This document shows positions 54,306 to 63,766 of a stretch of DNA of 64,000 bases, one piece after another. The position numbers and the translations under genes were made by a program. Numbering within the stretch: the stretch's first letter is position 1; every line of letters begins with the position of its first letter. Under the pieces are notes generated by a model, which saw nothing but the letters and a program-made list of their open reading frames with translations, was not told the DNA's origin and did no database searches. The DNA comes from Candidozyma auris (Eukaryota; Ascomycota; Pichiomycetes; Serinales; Metschnikowiaceae): contig NC_072813.1 in NCBI RefSeq assembly GCF_003013715.1, positions 1,364,001-1,428,000 of the forward strand, in the 5' to 3' direction.

Positions 54306-56494
54306 GGGAAAGCAAGCGGGAAAACGAAACTAAGCAATTGATCTTTTGCTGATCAGTAGGAATGGGCTGGGGTATTTGGCAGAAGGAGGAAATCTAGCGA
54401 TAGGACGCACCGGCAGAAATCGATACGGTGCAAGTGTGGGGGGGTGAAATGGGTGCAAAAAGATGAAAATCCAACCAATAGCAAAAAAAAATAAAATAAA
54501 GAGTGTTTGGCAAAACGGGTCAGTCGGTTATCTATGCTATCTCCACTAGACGTTCGGGTATATGTGGATATCAAATGTCAAAGGTCACTTTTAAAGAGAC
54601 GGTGCCGGATCAAAAAGGAAAAAAGGGAAAAATGGTGGACAGGCGAGGAAGCTTGCGGGAAACGGCGCCCTTAAATCACAAAGTGGCTGCCCAGATCAAA
54701 GGTCAGATCAAGGGGACCGCACGGATTGGGAAAAATCTTGACGAGAGGCCAGACAAATCACCACTGATTACGGAAACGCCAGGCAGAGAAGGCGAATTGG
54801 TGCTGGACCGGTGGGAAGAAAAAGGCAACGGTGCTGGCGAAACGCTCAAAAAAAGGCAAGCTGAGAGCACAATTTGTGGAAGAAAACAGAGCCGCTGCTG
54901 GCCCTCAGGCTGGCTATATAGAAGGGTGCGGCAGGACGCTTGGGGCTAAAAAAAAAAGTATGGAACAAGTGCGCTGGGTGACCCGATTCAGAGGAACGAG
55001 CGCTCAATGGGGAAAGTGGCCCCAGCCAGCGCGCGAAAGTGGAAGCGTGAGAGATCGAAACCGAGCCGCAAGTGGAGGGTTGGGAGAAGAAGGTGGGGCC
55101 CAATTGGCTCTTCGAAGAACTGAGAACTGGCCCACATATTCATTGGATGCTGGCCATATAGCTGGAGAATTTCAAAAAATCCCAGGTTGTTTTGTATTTT
55201 GGTGGAATGGTTTTCGGGGGTCTGTTCCAGAGAGAGGACAGAGAGAGGGTAGACAGAGGTAGAGTGTGCGGTGGGTGCAGGTCGGCAGTCATCTTGCGCA
55301 AAGGTATTTTGCAACCAGTGTGCCAGCAGGATCTGGGGTGGAAGGTGGGAAGTGGGCAAAGTAATGATTGCTTTGGGTGGGTATAGTCGAAAATGGATGC
55401 AATGGTGTTGCCGTGACCCGATTTGGATGTTGCTTTTTTAATTTTAATTTTTTTTTTTATTCTTTTTGGCATATATTTTTAGCGAGGGTGCTAGTGGCTA
55501 CTGTAACAACAACGTTCGTAGACTATAGTTCCAGCTTATAGTCTCATCGCAGATGGTTGAGTTTGTTTCTGGCCAGATCAAGCGACATTTCAACAAGCTG
55601 AGAATCCAAGGGTCTTTTTTCTGGACCCTATCGTCATCATTAGCCTTTAATCTACAGACCGTCTTCAGCTAAAGTATAGGCTTTCTCTAATTAAGGGGCC
55701 ACATCAACCACGTGAAGAAGCTTCCATTGATTACTGGCAATTTGAGAATTCAGTGTAAAAGACGTTGATTTCACCTCCCTTTCATCTCCCTTGCGACTTT
55801 CATCACAATTTCAAATCCTACTCGCACCATACATGTTGTTTGCCACACCTGCCCTTCGCTCTCCGAATGGCCCCGTTCACGTTGCAAACCTAATTTCTAG
55901 TTGCCCTCAAACTCTATTTTATCCTTTGTTCACTTCGACATTTTGTTCTTTCGAATCGTAGCCTAGCCGCACTAGGCTCGTTCCTCTACCCTTTCTGGCT
56001 TCACCCCAGCCAGCGTCGCCGATAACGATTACCCTTCTCTCTTCAAGGGGTAAGCATCACTTGCATGAGATCCGTTGCGGAAACTCTGTTCATTGGCCAC
56101 AAGGGGAATCGTGATTGTTTCCTGGACAATGCCAGATCTAGTAGTGACTTGTGGAGGAGACAATGTGAGAAACGTCTGGCCAATGCTAATCGACTGCGTG
56201 AGTGAAGATATCCAGGTTGAGTAGGATGTCTAGTACTAAAGTTCGGGCGTTCAGAGAGATCTTTTTGTACTGGCTCCATGTAGAATTGTCCTCCACTAAA
56301 CAATGGTCCTTTTGGGTGTCTACATTTGCGCCTTTAAAACTGGTTGGGGCAAAGCTCTATTTGGCTATATCCTTAAATAAATGGCAATCTCACAAAAGGA
56401 TTCTCTTCCTCAACTCTTCAGTGCGTTGACTGACCGGATCTAATCTTGTCATGTCTCTACAGTTCAAATTCAAGAGCTCATAAAATTGCAATAT
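54306..56494. promoter_or_regulatory. 2.2-kb gene-free region upstream of ASH1
   Basis: The largest gap in the window. From about 54,560 to 55,300 the plus strand is strongly purine-biased, which opens long plus frames (54503-54949 and 54831-55262) that resemble no protein. Two TGCTGGCC sites (54896 and 55148), which read GGCCAGCA on the ASH1 strand, match the Swi5/Ace2 consensus RRCCAGCR. A TTTTGCAACCA motif lies at 55307-55316. The part from 55,500 to 56,494 is AT-rich without a gene. Confidence 0.55.
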
Positions 56495-56683
56495 TTAATC
56501 CTTCTTTTCTTCCATTTTCTCTTCGCCCTTGTCAGCAGCAGCACCTGCTCCAATGCCGCCAGCGATACCACCAACAATGTGGCTAACATTGCCACCACCT
56601 ACAGCGTCTGCAACCTTGTTACCGCCAAGTGAGCCCACAAGACCCACTCCAATGTCCTTAGCTGTGTTTGCTGCGTTACTCAT
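56495..56683 (-). CDS. small glycine-rich protein of 62 residues, function unknown
   Basis: I do not recognise this family. The 62 residues open with MSNAANTAKDIGVGLVGSLGG, continue through VADAVGGGNVSHIVGGIAGGIGAG (a glycine-zipper-like, weakly hydrophobic helix) and end in a charged tail (DKGEEKMEEKKD). The composition (Gly about a quarter, no Cys or Trp) is far from random and suits a real small protein. A TATATAAG box lies 50-57 bp before the ATG, and CCCCT sequences (stress-element-like) occur between. This suggests a small stress-inducible gene, but that is inference. Confidence 0.6.
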   Translation of the reverse strand: MSNAANTAKDIGVGLVGSLGGNKVADAVGGGNVSHIVGGIAGGIGAGAAADKGEEKMEEKKD

Positions 56684-57174
56684 ATCCGTTATCTCGTTTG
56701 GTAGGTGAACAATTCTTCCCCTGATTCTGCTTCTTATATAGGTGATTTGTGGTTGCTACCACTGATGCGCAGCGCTTGTTTTTCAGCGATTATAGAACGT
56801 TCTTTGCTCCTATCCCTCGGGAAGTAGACACACTGTAGCTGAGGCTAACTATTTTTCCCCTTTACTAATGACAAGACCTACATCTCTCCCTCTCTTGCAG
56901 CCGCCTTCAATTTGTGGTGCCAATGCGTGAGGACCAAATGACGTAACATCAACACAACGTGAAGAATTCAAAAAAAAAAGTATGAGCAATCATTTTTTTC
57001 ACATAATCATGAGCATACTTGAAATCTATTTTCAATTTTTTTCTGATAGCGGCTTCTACCTGAGACGTTTACTCCATCCAGTGTAGTTGTAAGTACTACT
57101 CGCACGTGACTTCATCACCAAGACTTCTCGAGACCATCAACCATCATCGACTCTGCAATCTCTCCTCCCATATC
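56684..57174. promoter_or_regulatory. divergent promoter region, small glycine-rich gene / MTR2
   Basis: 491 bp with a TATA box on one side and CACGTG at 57103-57108 on the other (72 bp before the MTR2 start). That box reads GTCACGTG on the minus strand, an exact Cbf1 site. Confidence 0.55.
56733..56740 (-). promoter_or_regulatory. TATA box of the small glycine-rich gene
   Basis: TATATAAG on the minus strand, 50 bp before the ATG at 56683. Confidence 0.6.
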
Positions 57175-57795
57175 ATGAATATCGCCTCCAATCAGCCTCA
57201 TGATCCAAGTACGTAAGTCCGTCACCATGGCACTCCGGGCCAGCTAACACTTCTAGCCCAGCCGATCGAACCCTTCCTTAAAAGTTTATTGGCTTCTTTA
57301 GATCTTCTGTATTTCCCTTCCGGAACCAATACCCAACCACCATTCCCCAATGTCGAGGCGTACGCTACTCAGTTTGGCAAACAGCTAAAAACAACATGTG
57401 CTATAATATTTGACGGCCATCCCTTGATTCCTCAGCCCCCGGCAAACGACTCTCGTCTAGAGTTCCAGAAGAAATGGCTAGCGTGCCCTCTCACGTCGCA
57501 CCAAATTGGCTCTTTTGATTGCCACTTGATTCCTGGCACGGGCCTCTACACTGTCAATGTTTACGGTAAAGTTCGTTATGACGAGAGTGGGAAATCAAGG
57601 CTAGGGGAATCGGCTGATCTTGTACAACCTAATGATGCGCCAACAAAACCAAGACCTCTTTGGGGCTCGTGGTATAGCTTCAATCTTAATATGGTGATTG
57701 ACGAGGCTGTGGCTCGTAGTCCCGAGATTGAGCTGATAAACAGTTTCAATTACAGAATCACATTCAAGCCAGACGACAGTCTCATTTGCATATAG
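57175..57795 (+). CDS. MTR2: mRNA export factor Mtr2 (spliced)
   Basis: NTF2-like partner of Mex67 (NXT1 analogue) in the general mRNA export receptor. Joining 57175-57208 to 57257-57795 gives 190 residues, close to the 184 of S. cerevisiae. The first residues MNIASNQPHDPTQPIEPFLK agree with Candida Mtr2. Without splicing the frame starts only at a TTG (57289). The NTF2-like fold shows LASLDLLYFPSG, PFPNVEAYATQFGKQLK, FQKKWLACPLTSHQIGSFDCH, LIPGTGLYTVNVYGKVRYDESG, LGESADL and WGSWYSFNLNMVID. The stop converges on SMN1 with 15 bp between. Function is inferred from strong family similarity. Confidence 0.92.
57209..57256 (+). other. intron in MTR2 (48 nt)
   Basis: GTACGT at the 5' end, branch-like GCTAAC at 57243-57248 and TTCTAG at the 3' end, only 9 nt after the branch A. 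Removing it joins phase-1 exon ends (A + CC, Thr) and yields the conserved QPIEPFLKSLLASLD start. The alternative GTAAGT four bases downstream would break the frame. Confidence 0.9.
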
Positions 57796-57810
57796 TACAT
57801 GATAGTAACT

Positions 57811-59583
57811 CTAGATTTCATTTGCAGCAACGTAGTCATTAAGAAGCTGACCAAGGTATTTGTCAGAATAGAACTCAATTTTTGGAATCGGATACCGAAT
57901 TTCTTCAAAGACCTGCTTCACGTTTGGGGTTATGAAATTGTAGAATACTACATCGACGGGAGCTTTGCGACCGGTGTTTTTAAGCTCCACACTTTGAACG
58001 ACGTTAGGAATTGGATAGTTGATCACTGCCTTGTGTGGTGTGTCGTCCCCTGTATTGCCAAAATCGTCATGTGTGACGTAGCCTTTTTTGAGTTTATCTT
58101 TGTGGAGGTCAAGATCAACGTCAAATTCAGAGAATTCAATTGGATGCTGTCCACGTTTTTTGAGCCTGTCTTTGTCCCATTGTTGCGGAGGCTTTAGTTG
58201 GTCGTTTTCATTCGAGAATTTCTCTCCTTGAGCCATGATGTAGCCATTTTTGTTCAACTTCGGGGCGATTTGAGTTGCAATATACTTGGGAACAGTGATT
58301 CTCACCCAATCATTTTTGAAAGGCGAAATGATGTAGTGAGTGTCGATAGTGTAGGGTCCTTTGTACAAGTCGTATCTGATAGATCCTGTGTTGATTATTA
58401 TCAATCTCTCTTGGCTTGTCTCTACATCAGCCGAAGGTTTGAGCGAAGGGAGTACTTTTTTGGTGAGCAATCTGTAGAGACTCTTCAGGTGTGACGTTGG
58501 CACGTAATCCATGAAATAGTTTGATTTCTTGACATGGCCAATCACTTCATCCAAACCCAACTCCTCTCTAGCCTCAGCAATCATGTGCTTCACAGAAAGA
58601 CCCTTCTTAGTGTCAAACTCTTCGAGGGTATCCTTCTTACTGTGATGTAAGAACAGCTGCGTGTTGAAGTCGATGTATTTTCTTGTGAAAGAGTCAGCGG
58701 CATTCTCAGACGTGCTGTTCAAGTGCACCCCCAAGAAGCCGACAGTCTCACAGAAGCGGCCACTCTGAAGAGCAACCAGGTTCTCGTCGTAGACGACAAA
58801 GTCACGAATGTGACTATGCCCTCCAAAATACTCAATCTTTACCTGTGGGTAGTGTGTTCTCAATTCAGCATGAAGTAACGCCAACTCATTCCATTTCCGG
58901 TCCACAGGAACGTGAGTCACCACAACAACGGTGTCCACAATTTCTTCAGGGTAGTTGTCGAGGATTTGCTGGAACCAGTCCTGCTCAATCACCTCCGAAA
59001 TTGGTGTTACTCGTGTTTTCTCATTGTACCTCTTGAAGTCAAACATGAAGCCTAACCCAAGCACCCTCGTGCCATGGATAGGAGTTGTGAAGTACCTATA
59101 TTTTTGACCCAAGGGCACCCACTCTTCCCCTTTTAAATACTCCACATTGGTACTCACAAACTTCTCCCCATAGTGTGAAGCGACTATTTCATATTCCTGT
59201 TCCAGATTCTCCGCAACATATAGCTCGTGGTTGCCCAAAGTTAGCAAGTCGTAGTCTTGCTGGATGAATATGGGAAGTGACCTAGCACCATTCGGCTCGG
59301 TGATGTCTGAGAGCCCATTGCCGTCATGACGGTCGCCACTGTCTATAAGCAAAAGATCATGGCCATTGGCATGAGCCAATTGTCTCAAGTGGTGGGCAAA
59401 AGATACAAAGTCGCCCCAATCAGCGCCATATATCTTCTGGTTCAAGTGGCCCGAATACCAGCCGTGGGTGTCGGTCGTGTGGAGAAAATTGAGGTCTCCA
59501 AACTCAAGATCTCTGATTTGTGGATACCTTTGTGGGTACACGAGCCCAAACAAATAGAGTAGGGGCACAAGACTAAGAAGCAT
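57811..59583 (-). CDS. SMN1: secretory/vacuolar metallophosphatase of the 5'-nucleotidase family (Smn1/YHR202W-like)
   Basis: Calcineurin-like phosphoesterase with a 5'-nucleotidase C-terminal domain, 590 residues (S. cerevisiae YHR202W about 602). A signal peptide is at about 1-17 (LLSLVPLLYLFGLVYP). Metal ligands in order: DTHG near 38, GDRHDG near 84, GNHE near 118, VVTHVP near 222 and GGHSH near 256. The C-terminal domain (about 330-560) includes VETSQERLIIINTGSIRYDLY. N-x-S/T sites are present. The family hydrolyses nucleotides or nucleotide-like phosphates in the vacuole or secretory route; this gene's substrate cannot be read. It converges with MTR2, the stops being 15 bp apart. Confidence 0.82.
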   Translation of the reverse strand: MLLSLVPLLYLFGLVYPQRYPQIRDLEFGDLNFLHTTDTHGWYSGHLNQKIYGADWGDFVSFAHHLRQLAHANGHDLLLIDSGDRHDGNGLSDITEPNGARSLPIFIQQDYDLLTLGNHELYVAENLEQEYEIVASHYGEKFVSTNVEYLKGEEWVPLGQKYRYFTTPIHGTRVLGLGFMFDFKRYNEKTRVTPISEVIEQDWFQQILDNYPEEIVDTVVVVTHVPVDRKWNELALLHAELRTHYPQVKIEYFGGHSHIRDFVVYDENLVALQSGRFCETVGFLGVHLNSTSENAADSFTRKYIDFNTQLFLHHSKKDTLEEFDTKKGLSVKHMIAEAREELGLDEVIGHVKKSNYFMDYVPTSHLKSLYRLLTKKVLPSLKPSADVETSQERLIIINTGSIRYDLYKGPYTIDTHYIISPFKNDWVRITVPKYIATQIAPKLNKNGYIMAQGEKFSNENDQLKPPQQWDKDRLKKRGQHPIEFSEFDVDLDLHKDKLKKGYVTHDDFGNTGDDTPHKAVINYPIPNVVQSVELKNTGRKAPVDVVFYNFITPNVKQVFEEIRYPIPKIEFYSDKYLGQLLNDYVAANEI

Positions 59584-60162
59584 GGTGGTTGTGGTTATCA
59601 GTTAGAAGGTGATAAGCGCGCTTAAGTATGGAGAACGTGTGGGTGGTAGGTATTGGAGATTTCTGTGGGCTGCTAGAGCTGATCGGGCCGAAAATGAGCA
59701 AGTAAAATGAAAAGTAAGTGACGCTTTTCATTCGGGGAATTTGAGGCCATTTTATGGATTTGTTTTAGTTTGTTAGACTGTCTATCTTTGAAATGGCTGC
59801 AAAATTGCTAATAGTGTACACAATACAGGCTTGCCTGACGACTTTTTGAATTCTTAAAATACAAAGAGAAATAACAATTCTTGTAAAACAAATTTAAAGA
59901 AATCAAAATGAAGAAACTACTATATTAGGGCTGTACGGGAACGAGTTCTGGCCATTTAAGTTTTTTGAATTAATTACGTTCTTGATTCTTGCCCTTTGGT
60001 GCCTTCCACAAAAGATTCATAATTACAACCTCATCCAGTTGTCTCCGCTCTTACTCTTTTATCTTTTTGTCTACATCAATTCTACACTATATTATCAATT
60101 TCTGTCCATTTCGCTAGTGCTCCATGACCAGAGTGTATTTCAACCTATAATTACAGGCGGGT
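59584..60162. other. intergenic region upstream of SMN1 / downstream of RPS4
   Basis: 579 bp. TGGCTGCAAAAT at 59794-59805, 211 bp before SMN1. A 12-mer TTGTCTCCGCTC near 60,039 recurs near 61,410. No gene. Confidence 0.55.
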
Positions 60163-60957
60163 TTAAGCAATCAAACCCTGCTGAGCTCTTCTTCTGTCAC
60201 GCTCCTCAGTGATGGACAACTTGATACCCTTGCCCTTTGGCAAAGAGATGTGGGGCTTACCGGCCTCCTCACCAATGACGAAAACGTTAGTCAATCTGGT
60301 GACGAAAGTGTTCTCCAAAGCGTCCTTGATGTGGACAACGTCGAAACCACCCTCGTGCTTCTCTCTGTGGGTGATCACACCAACTCTACCCATGTTCTTA
60401 CCACCAGTAACCATGACCAATCTACCAGTGTCGAACTTGATGAACTCGCTGATCTTACCGGTGGCCAAGTCGATCTTGACAGTGTCGTTGGCTCTGATCA
60501 ATGGGTCTGGGTATCTGATGGTTCTACCGTCGTGGGTGACAACGTATGGGATACCTCTCTTACCCAAGGCAATCTTCTTGACCTTGGCAAGCTTGTAGGA
60601 AGCCTCCTCAGAGGTGATTCTGTGGACAGTGAATCTACCCTTGACGTCGTACACCAATCTGAAGTTCTCGTTGGTGGCCTCTAAGGTGATGACGTCCATG
60701 AAACCAGCTGGGTAAGTTGAGTCGGTTCTGACCTTACCGTCGACCTTGACGTGCTCTTGCATCAAGATAGCCTTGACCTCTCTACCGTTCAAAGCGTACT
60801 TCAATCTGTTTCTCAAGAAGACGATCAATGGCAAGCACTCTCTCAACTTGTGAGGGCCGGCGGAGGCTCTTGGGGCGTAGGTGCCGGACAATTTGTCCAA
60901 CATCCAGTGGGATGGGGCCGCCAATCTCTTAAGGTGCTTCTTTGGTCCTCTAGCCAT
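60163..60957 (-). CDS. RPS4: 40S ribosomal protein eS4
   Basis: Small-subunit ribosomal protein needed for 18S maturation and 40S assembly. 264 residues: the N-terminal [20 protein letters not shown], an S4-type RNA-binding segment (about 40-105, [19 protein letters not shown]), a KOW-like part ([26 protein letters not shown]) and the C-terminal [20 protein letters not shown]. Length matches the 261 of S. cerevisiae. Codon use is extreme (TTG for Leu, GGT, GTC, and no in-frame CTG), as expected of a very highly expressed gene. S. cerevisiae RPS4A/B carry an intron just after the start; here the frame is continuous. Confidence 0.96.
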
Positions 60958-61497
60958 GTTTGATGTGGAAGGTGTAGTAGGTAGAAGAAGAGGTTATCAA
61001 ATTTTTTTCACTAGTTCATGCGCACCCTAGATGTAAGTGAGGGCTCGAGCCCTTAGCACGTGATTCACATGCAGATTTCTTAGGTTCGACAAGAATCCCC
61101 TAATCTTCCCAATTTACAAAGAACGAATAAAAAACGAAGTTAAGGTGCGTCATTTTTTTGAAGTCGTGGCTAACTCTCACCCTGTCCATTATATTCATTG
61201 ACTGGGCGATAAGTATTTGGGCGCTCGCAATCTTCATGAAGGCTTCACTTTTAAAACGCTTGGAAAAACAGTATATTTTCTGAACAACAGAGGAGACTGC
61301 CCTGATGTAGAATTATCTGAATACTCTTAATGCTTTTCACATTACACATTGGCTCGTTTTTGAAATTCTTTGGTCAGTCATAGTCTCACTTGTAATACAT
61401 TTGCAGCCAATTGTCTCCGCTCAGTATACCTGCGCTTACTTATATTCATAAAATTGGCGACCTATATTATACCTGTACCCTGCTTAAGCTATACATT
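60958..61497. promoter_or_regulatory. RPS4 upstream region / GYP5 3' region
   Basis: 540 bp. Near RPS4 there is CACGTG at 61057-61062, an ACCCTAG (61024-61030) and a palindrome AGGGCTCGAGCCCT (61040-61053). A TTTGCAGCCA copy lies at 61400-61409, 89 bp from the GYP5 stop. Confidence 0.6.
61024..61062 (-). promoter_or_regulatory. Cbf1 and Tbf1-like sites of RPS4
   Basis: ATCACGTG (minus strand, 61057-61064) is an exact Cbf1 site. ACCCTAG and GAGCCCTTA next to it approach the Tbf1 consensus ARCCCTAA. Tbf1 plus Cbf1 drive ribosomal protein genes in Candida albicans, replacing the Rap1 system of Saccharomyces. Distance to ATG is 66-107 bp. Confidence 0.6.
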
Positions 61498-63492
61498 CTA
61501 CCAGAACCATTTCTTGCCTCCTCGTTGCTTGAGCTCTGCGTCCATGGCGTTGTTCTGCACGCTCAATTCGTGGAATTTCTCTTCAAGCTCTGCAAACCTC
61601 TCTGTCTCTTTGGCATTCTCAGCCAATAGCTCCTGGATCTTCAGATCCACATCTTGCGGAAGCAGAGTGCTCAGCTCCTCCACTTTGGCCTCGAGTTCTT
61701 TAATATCCTTTTCTAGCGATGCAGCCTGGGCTTCAAGCTCCTCAATATCTCCCAAAACATCAGGTAAAACCACCTTAGTGTTCACCAACTCTTGCACAAC
61801 ATCCATGTGGTCTTTATTGACGGTGTAAAACTCAGTCTCAAGTTGCTTGATTTCGTAGCGTAGCTGTCCATTCTTCACCTTGTACTCTTCAATCTCCTGC
61901 TTTCTTGCAGCGTCCTTTTCACAAAGAAGTTCAAACTCCAGCTTAAACCGATTGATATCAGCAGGCTTTACTTCTACTAGCATTGCGTCCTTAACAAAAG
62001 CATCGAGCTTGTAGTAGTTTGCGCCTCCCTTGGTGGTACCCTTGCGACCCAAGAGCGAGAATCGTTTGCTTTCTGGCTTCTCTGTGGATGCGATAAACTC
62101 ATCGCTGACATAAATATTGAATAAGTTGAGTTTGAGAAAATCAAGAAGGGCATCGAAGTTGAGTCGAAGCAAATTCAGCTCGTTGCGCAACATCAAATTC
62201 ACTCCCAATCGAAGCACCGCTTCGATTCCCTGGGTAATCACCATGTCGAAGATACGTAGGACAACGTCCAAGGGGAATTTGTAGCTGAAGAAAGTGAGGA
62301 ACCATTGGGATGCGTACATCAGCAGTCGAATACCTTGCCTGACCAAGTGATTGTACAAAAGAGGCAGGCACTGTTCTAGCAAGCGGTCGAATTGGTGAAG
62401 CAACAAGTGCAAGCCATGCATCTCAGGACAAAACAAGTCTCGGAGGCCATAATCCTTCATCAAGGTGACAAGCAAACAGAAACACTCTGCCTCATTCATA
62501 TTCATCACCAATGGCACCACAATGAACACCATTCCTTGAGTGTACCCCACATCTGGGTCAAACAACGAGTACACCTTAATCACATTGAATAGCTCGTCGG
62601 CTTTGTTGGCAGCATTGACGTTTGTGAAAAATGATGTTCTTGACAAGTCTCTCTTGATGGCTCTCTCGTGAATAGATGGCTCATTTTTCAAATGAAAATA
62701 TAGCTCCTCTAGCTGAAGGTTCTTGGACCTGCTCACGAGCTGCCACACAATGCCCCTGAACTCCTTTGGAATGCCATCGGCCACAGCTCTTTGTACTGTC
62801 CGAGGCTCGTTCTGCACCAACTCGTCGTAGTTCTCCACCACTCTGCCCCAGAACTCCCAGTCTATATCTACACCACCCATGAGCTCTGGCGCCGAGCCGA
62901 TTGTCGATTTGATTCCGTTGAACGTCTTTACGATACTCTCACGACCCGACTCAATCGCTGAGCGTGCAGCTGCGTCTTTGGAATCAAACTTGATGGTGAT
63001 CTCGTTTTGCCTTGCTGCCAACAACGAGGATGGTGCTTTTTGGGGCGCATCTGTGTGGTCAGGAATACCTGTTTCGACAATTGTTCGAATTCCATCTCGA
63101 GGGGGCAAAGCACCTTCTTTATCTGATTTGGACGCTTCATGTTCAACTTCTTTTGTTGTTTGTTCGTGTTCGGGGACTTCTTCATTGGGGAACGCTCCAG
63201 GAGCTGTTTCTTCCACAGCTACTTGCTTTGAATCTTCGACATTTTCTTCTTCCCTTATTTCCTCATGCAAATCTTTTTCTTCTTCATGGGCCTCTTTGGA
63301 ATCAGCAAACTCCTCATCTTCGTTAACATCGTTGTCGTTTTCGTCAATCTCTTCTTCATCCTTGGAGTTTGTGGTGTCTGTGGAAGAGGTGGATTCTAAT
63401 TGGGAAGCTCCTTCCTGGTTTTCGGTGCTATTTTCGGCTCCATTGCTGTTCACTGCTTTCTGCTGTCTCTTTCTACCTGATTTCTTGCCCAT
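61498..63492 (-). CDS. GYP5: Rab GTPase-activating protein Gyp5 (TBC domain)
   Basis: GAP for the Rabs Ypt1/Sec4 in exocytosis and ER-Golgi traffic. Start ATG 63492 (664 residues, MGKKSGRKRQQKAVNS); an in-frame ATG at 63714 would add 74 residues. The N-terminal 150 residues are very acidic and repetitive (about 30-130). The TBC domain runs about 255-480: the Arg finger in IKRDLSRTSFF, the Gln finger in GYTQGM, and MYASQWFLTFFSYKFPLDVVLRIFDMVI. The C-terminal half (about 500-660) is long coiled coil (EIEEYKVKNGQLRYEIKQLE). The order acidic-TBC-coil is that of Gyp5/Gyl1. Since Gyl1 lacks an efficient catalytic pair, the intact R and Q favour Gyp5. Confidence 0.88.
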   Translation of the reverse strand: MGKKSGRKRQQKAVNSNGAENSTENQEGASQLESTSSTDTTNSKDEEEIDENDNDVNEDEEFADSKEAHEEEKDLHEEIREEENVEDSKQVAVEETAPGAFPNEEVPEHEQTTKEVEHEASKSDKEGALPPRDGIRTIVETGIPDHTDAPQKAPSSLLAARQNEITIKFDSKDAAARSAIESGRESIVKTFNGIKSTIGSAPELMGGVDIDWEFWGRVVENYDELVQNEPRTVQRAVADGIPKEFRGIVWQLVSRSKNLQLEELYFHLKNEPSIHERAIKRDLSRTSFFTNVNAANKADELFNVIKVYSLFDPDVGYTQGMVFIVVPLVMNMNEAECFCLLVTLMKDYGLRDLFCPEMHGLHLLLHQFDRLLEQCLPLLYNHLVRQGIRLLMYASQWFLTFFSYKFPLDVVLRIFDMVITQGIEAVLRLGVNLMLRNELNLLRLNFDALLDFLKLNLFNIYVSDEFIASTEKPESKRFSLLGRKGTTKGGANYYKLDAFVKDAMLVEVKPADINRFKLEFELLCEKDAARKQEIEEYKVKNGQLRYEIKQLETEFYTVNKDHMDVVQELVNTKVVLPDVLGDIEELEAQAASLEKDIKELEAKVEELSTLLPQDVDLKIQELLAENAKETERFAELEEKFHELSVQNNAMDAELKQRGGKKWFW

Positions 63493-63766
63493 ATTGGTGG
63501 TTTTTCGGTTGCAGTGGACGGGTGGTTTCCTGATATAGGTGTTTGAGTCTTCTATGCAGCCAGGCCTAAGATGTGAGACTGGAGCCAGACCTTCAGTGTC
63601 CGGGTACGTGCTTGTGTGCACCACGTCTATTTGCACCCAAAAAAAGTCTCCTGACAAGATAACGCTACAATGGAAAATCGCTAAGGAATATATAAATCGT
63701 AAGTATTCGTTCATTCGCAGCTCAAATAATATCGTCGTCTCTGGTCGTTAAAGTATTGCTTCTGCA

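Noticed and set aside
54503..55262. Two plus frames of 148 and 143 codons upstream of ASH1
   Set aside because: They arise from the purine-biased strand, overlap each other in different frames and have no recognisable domain.
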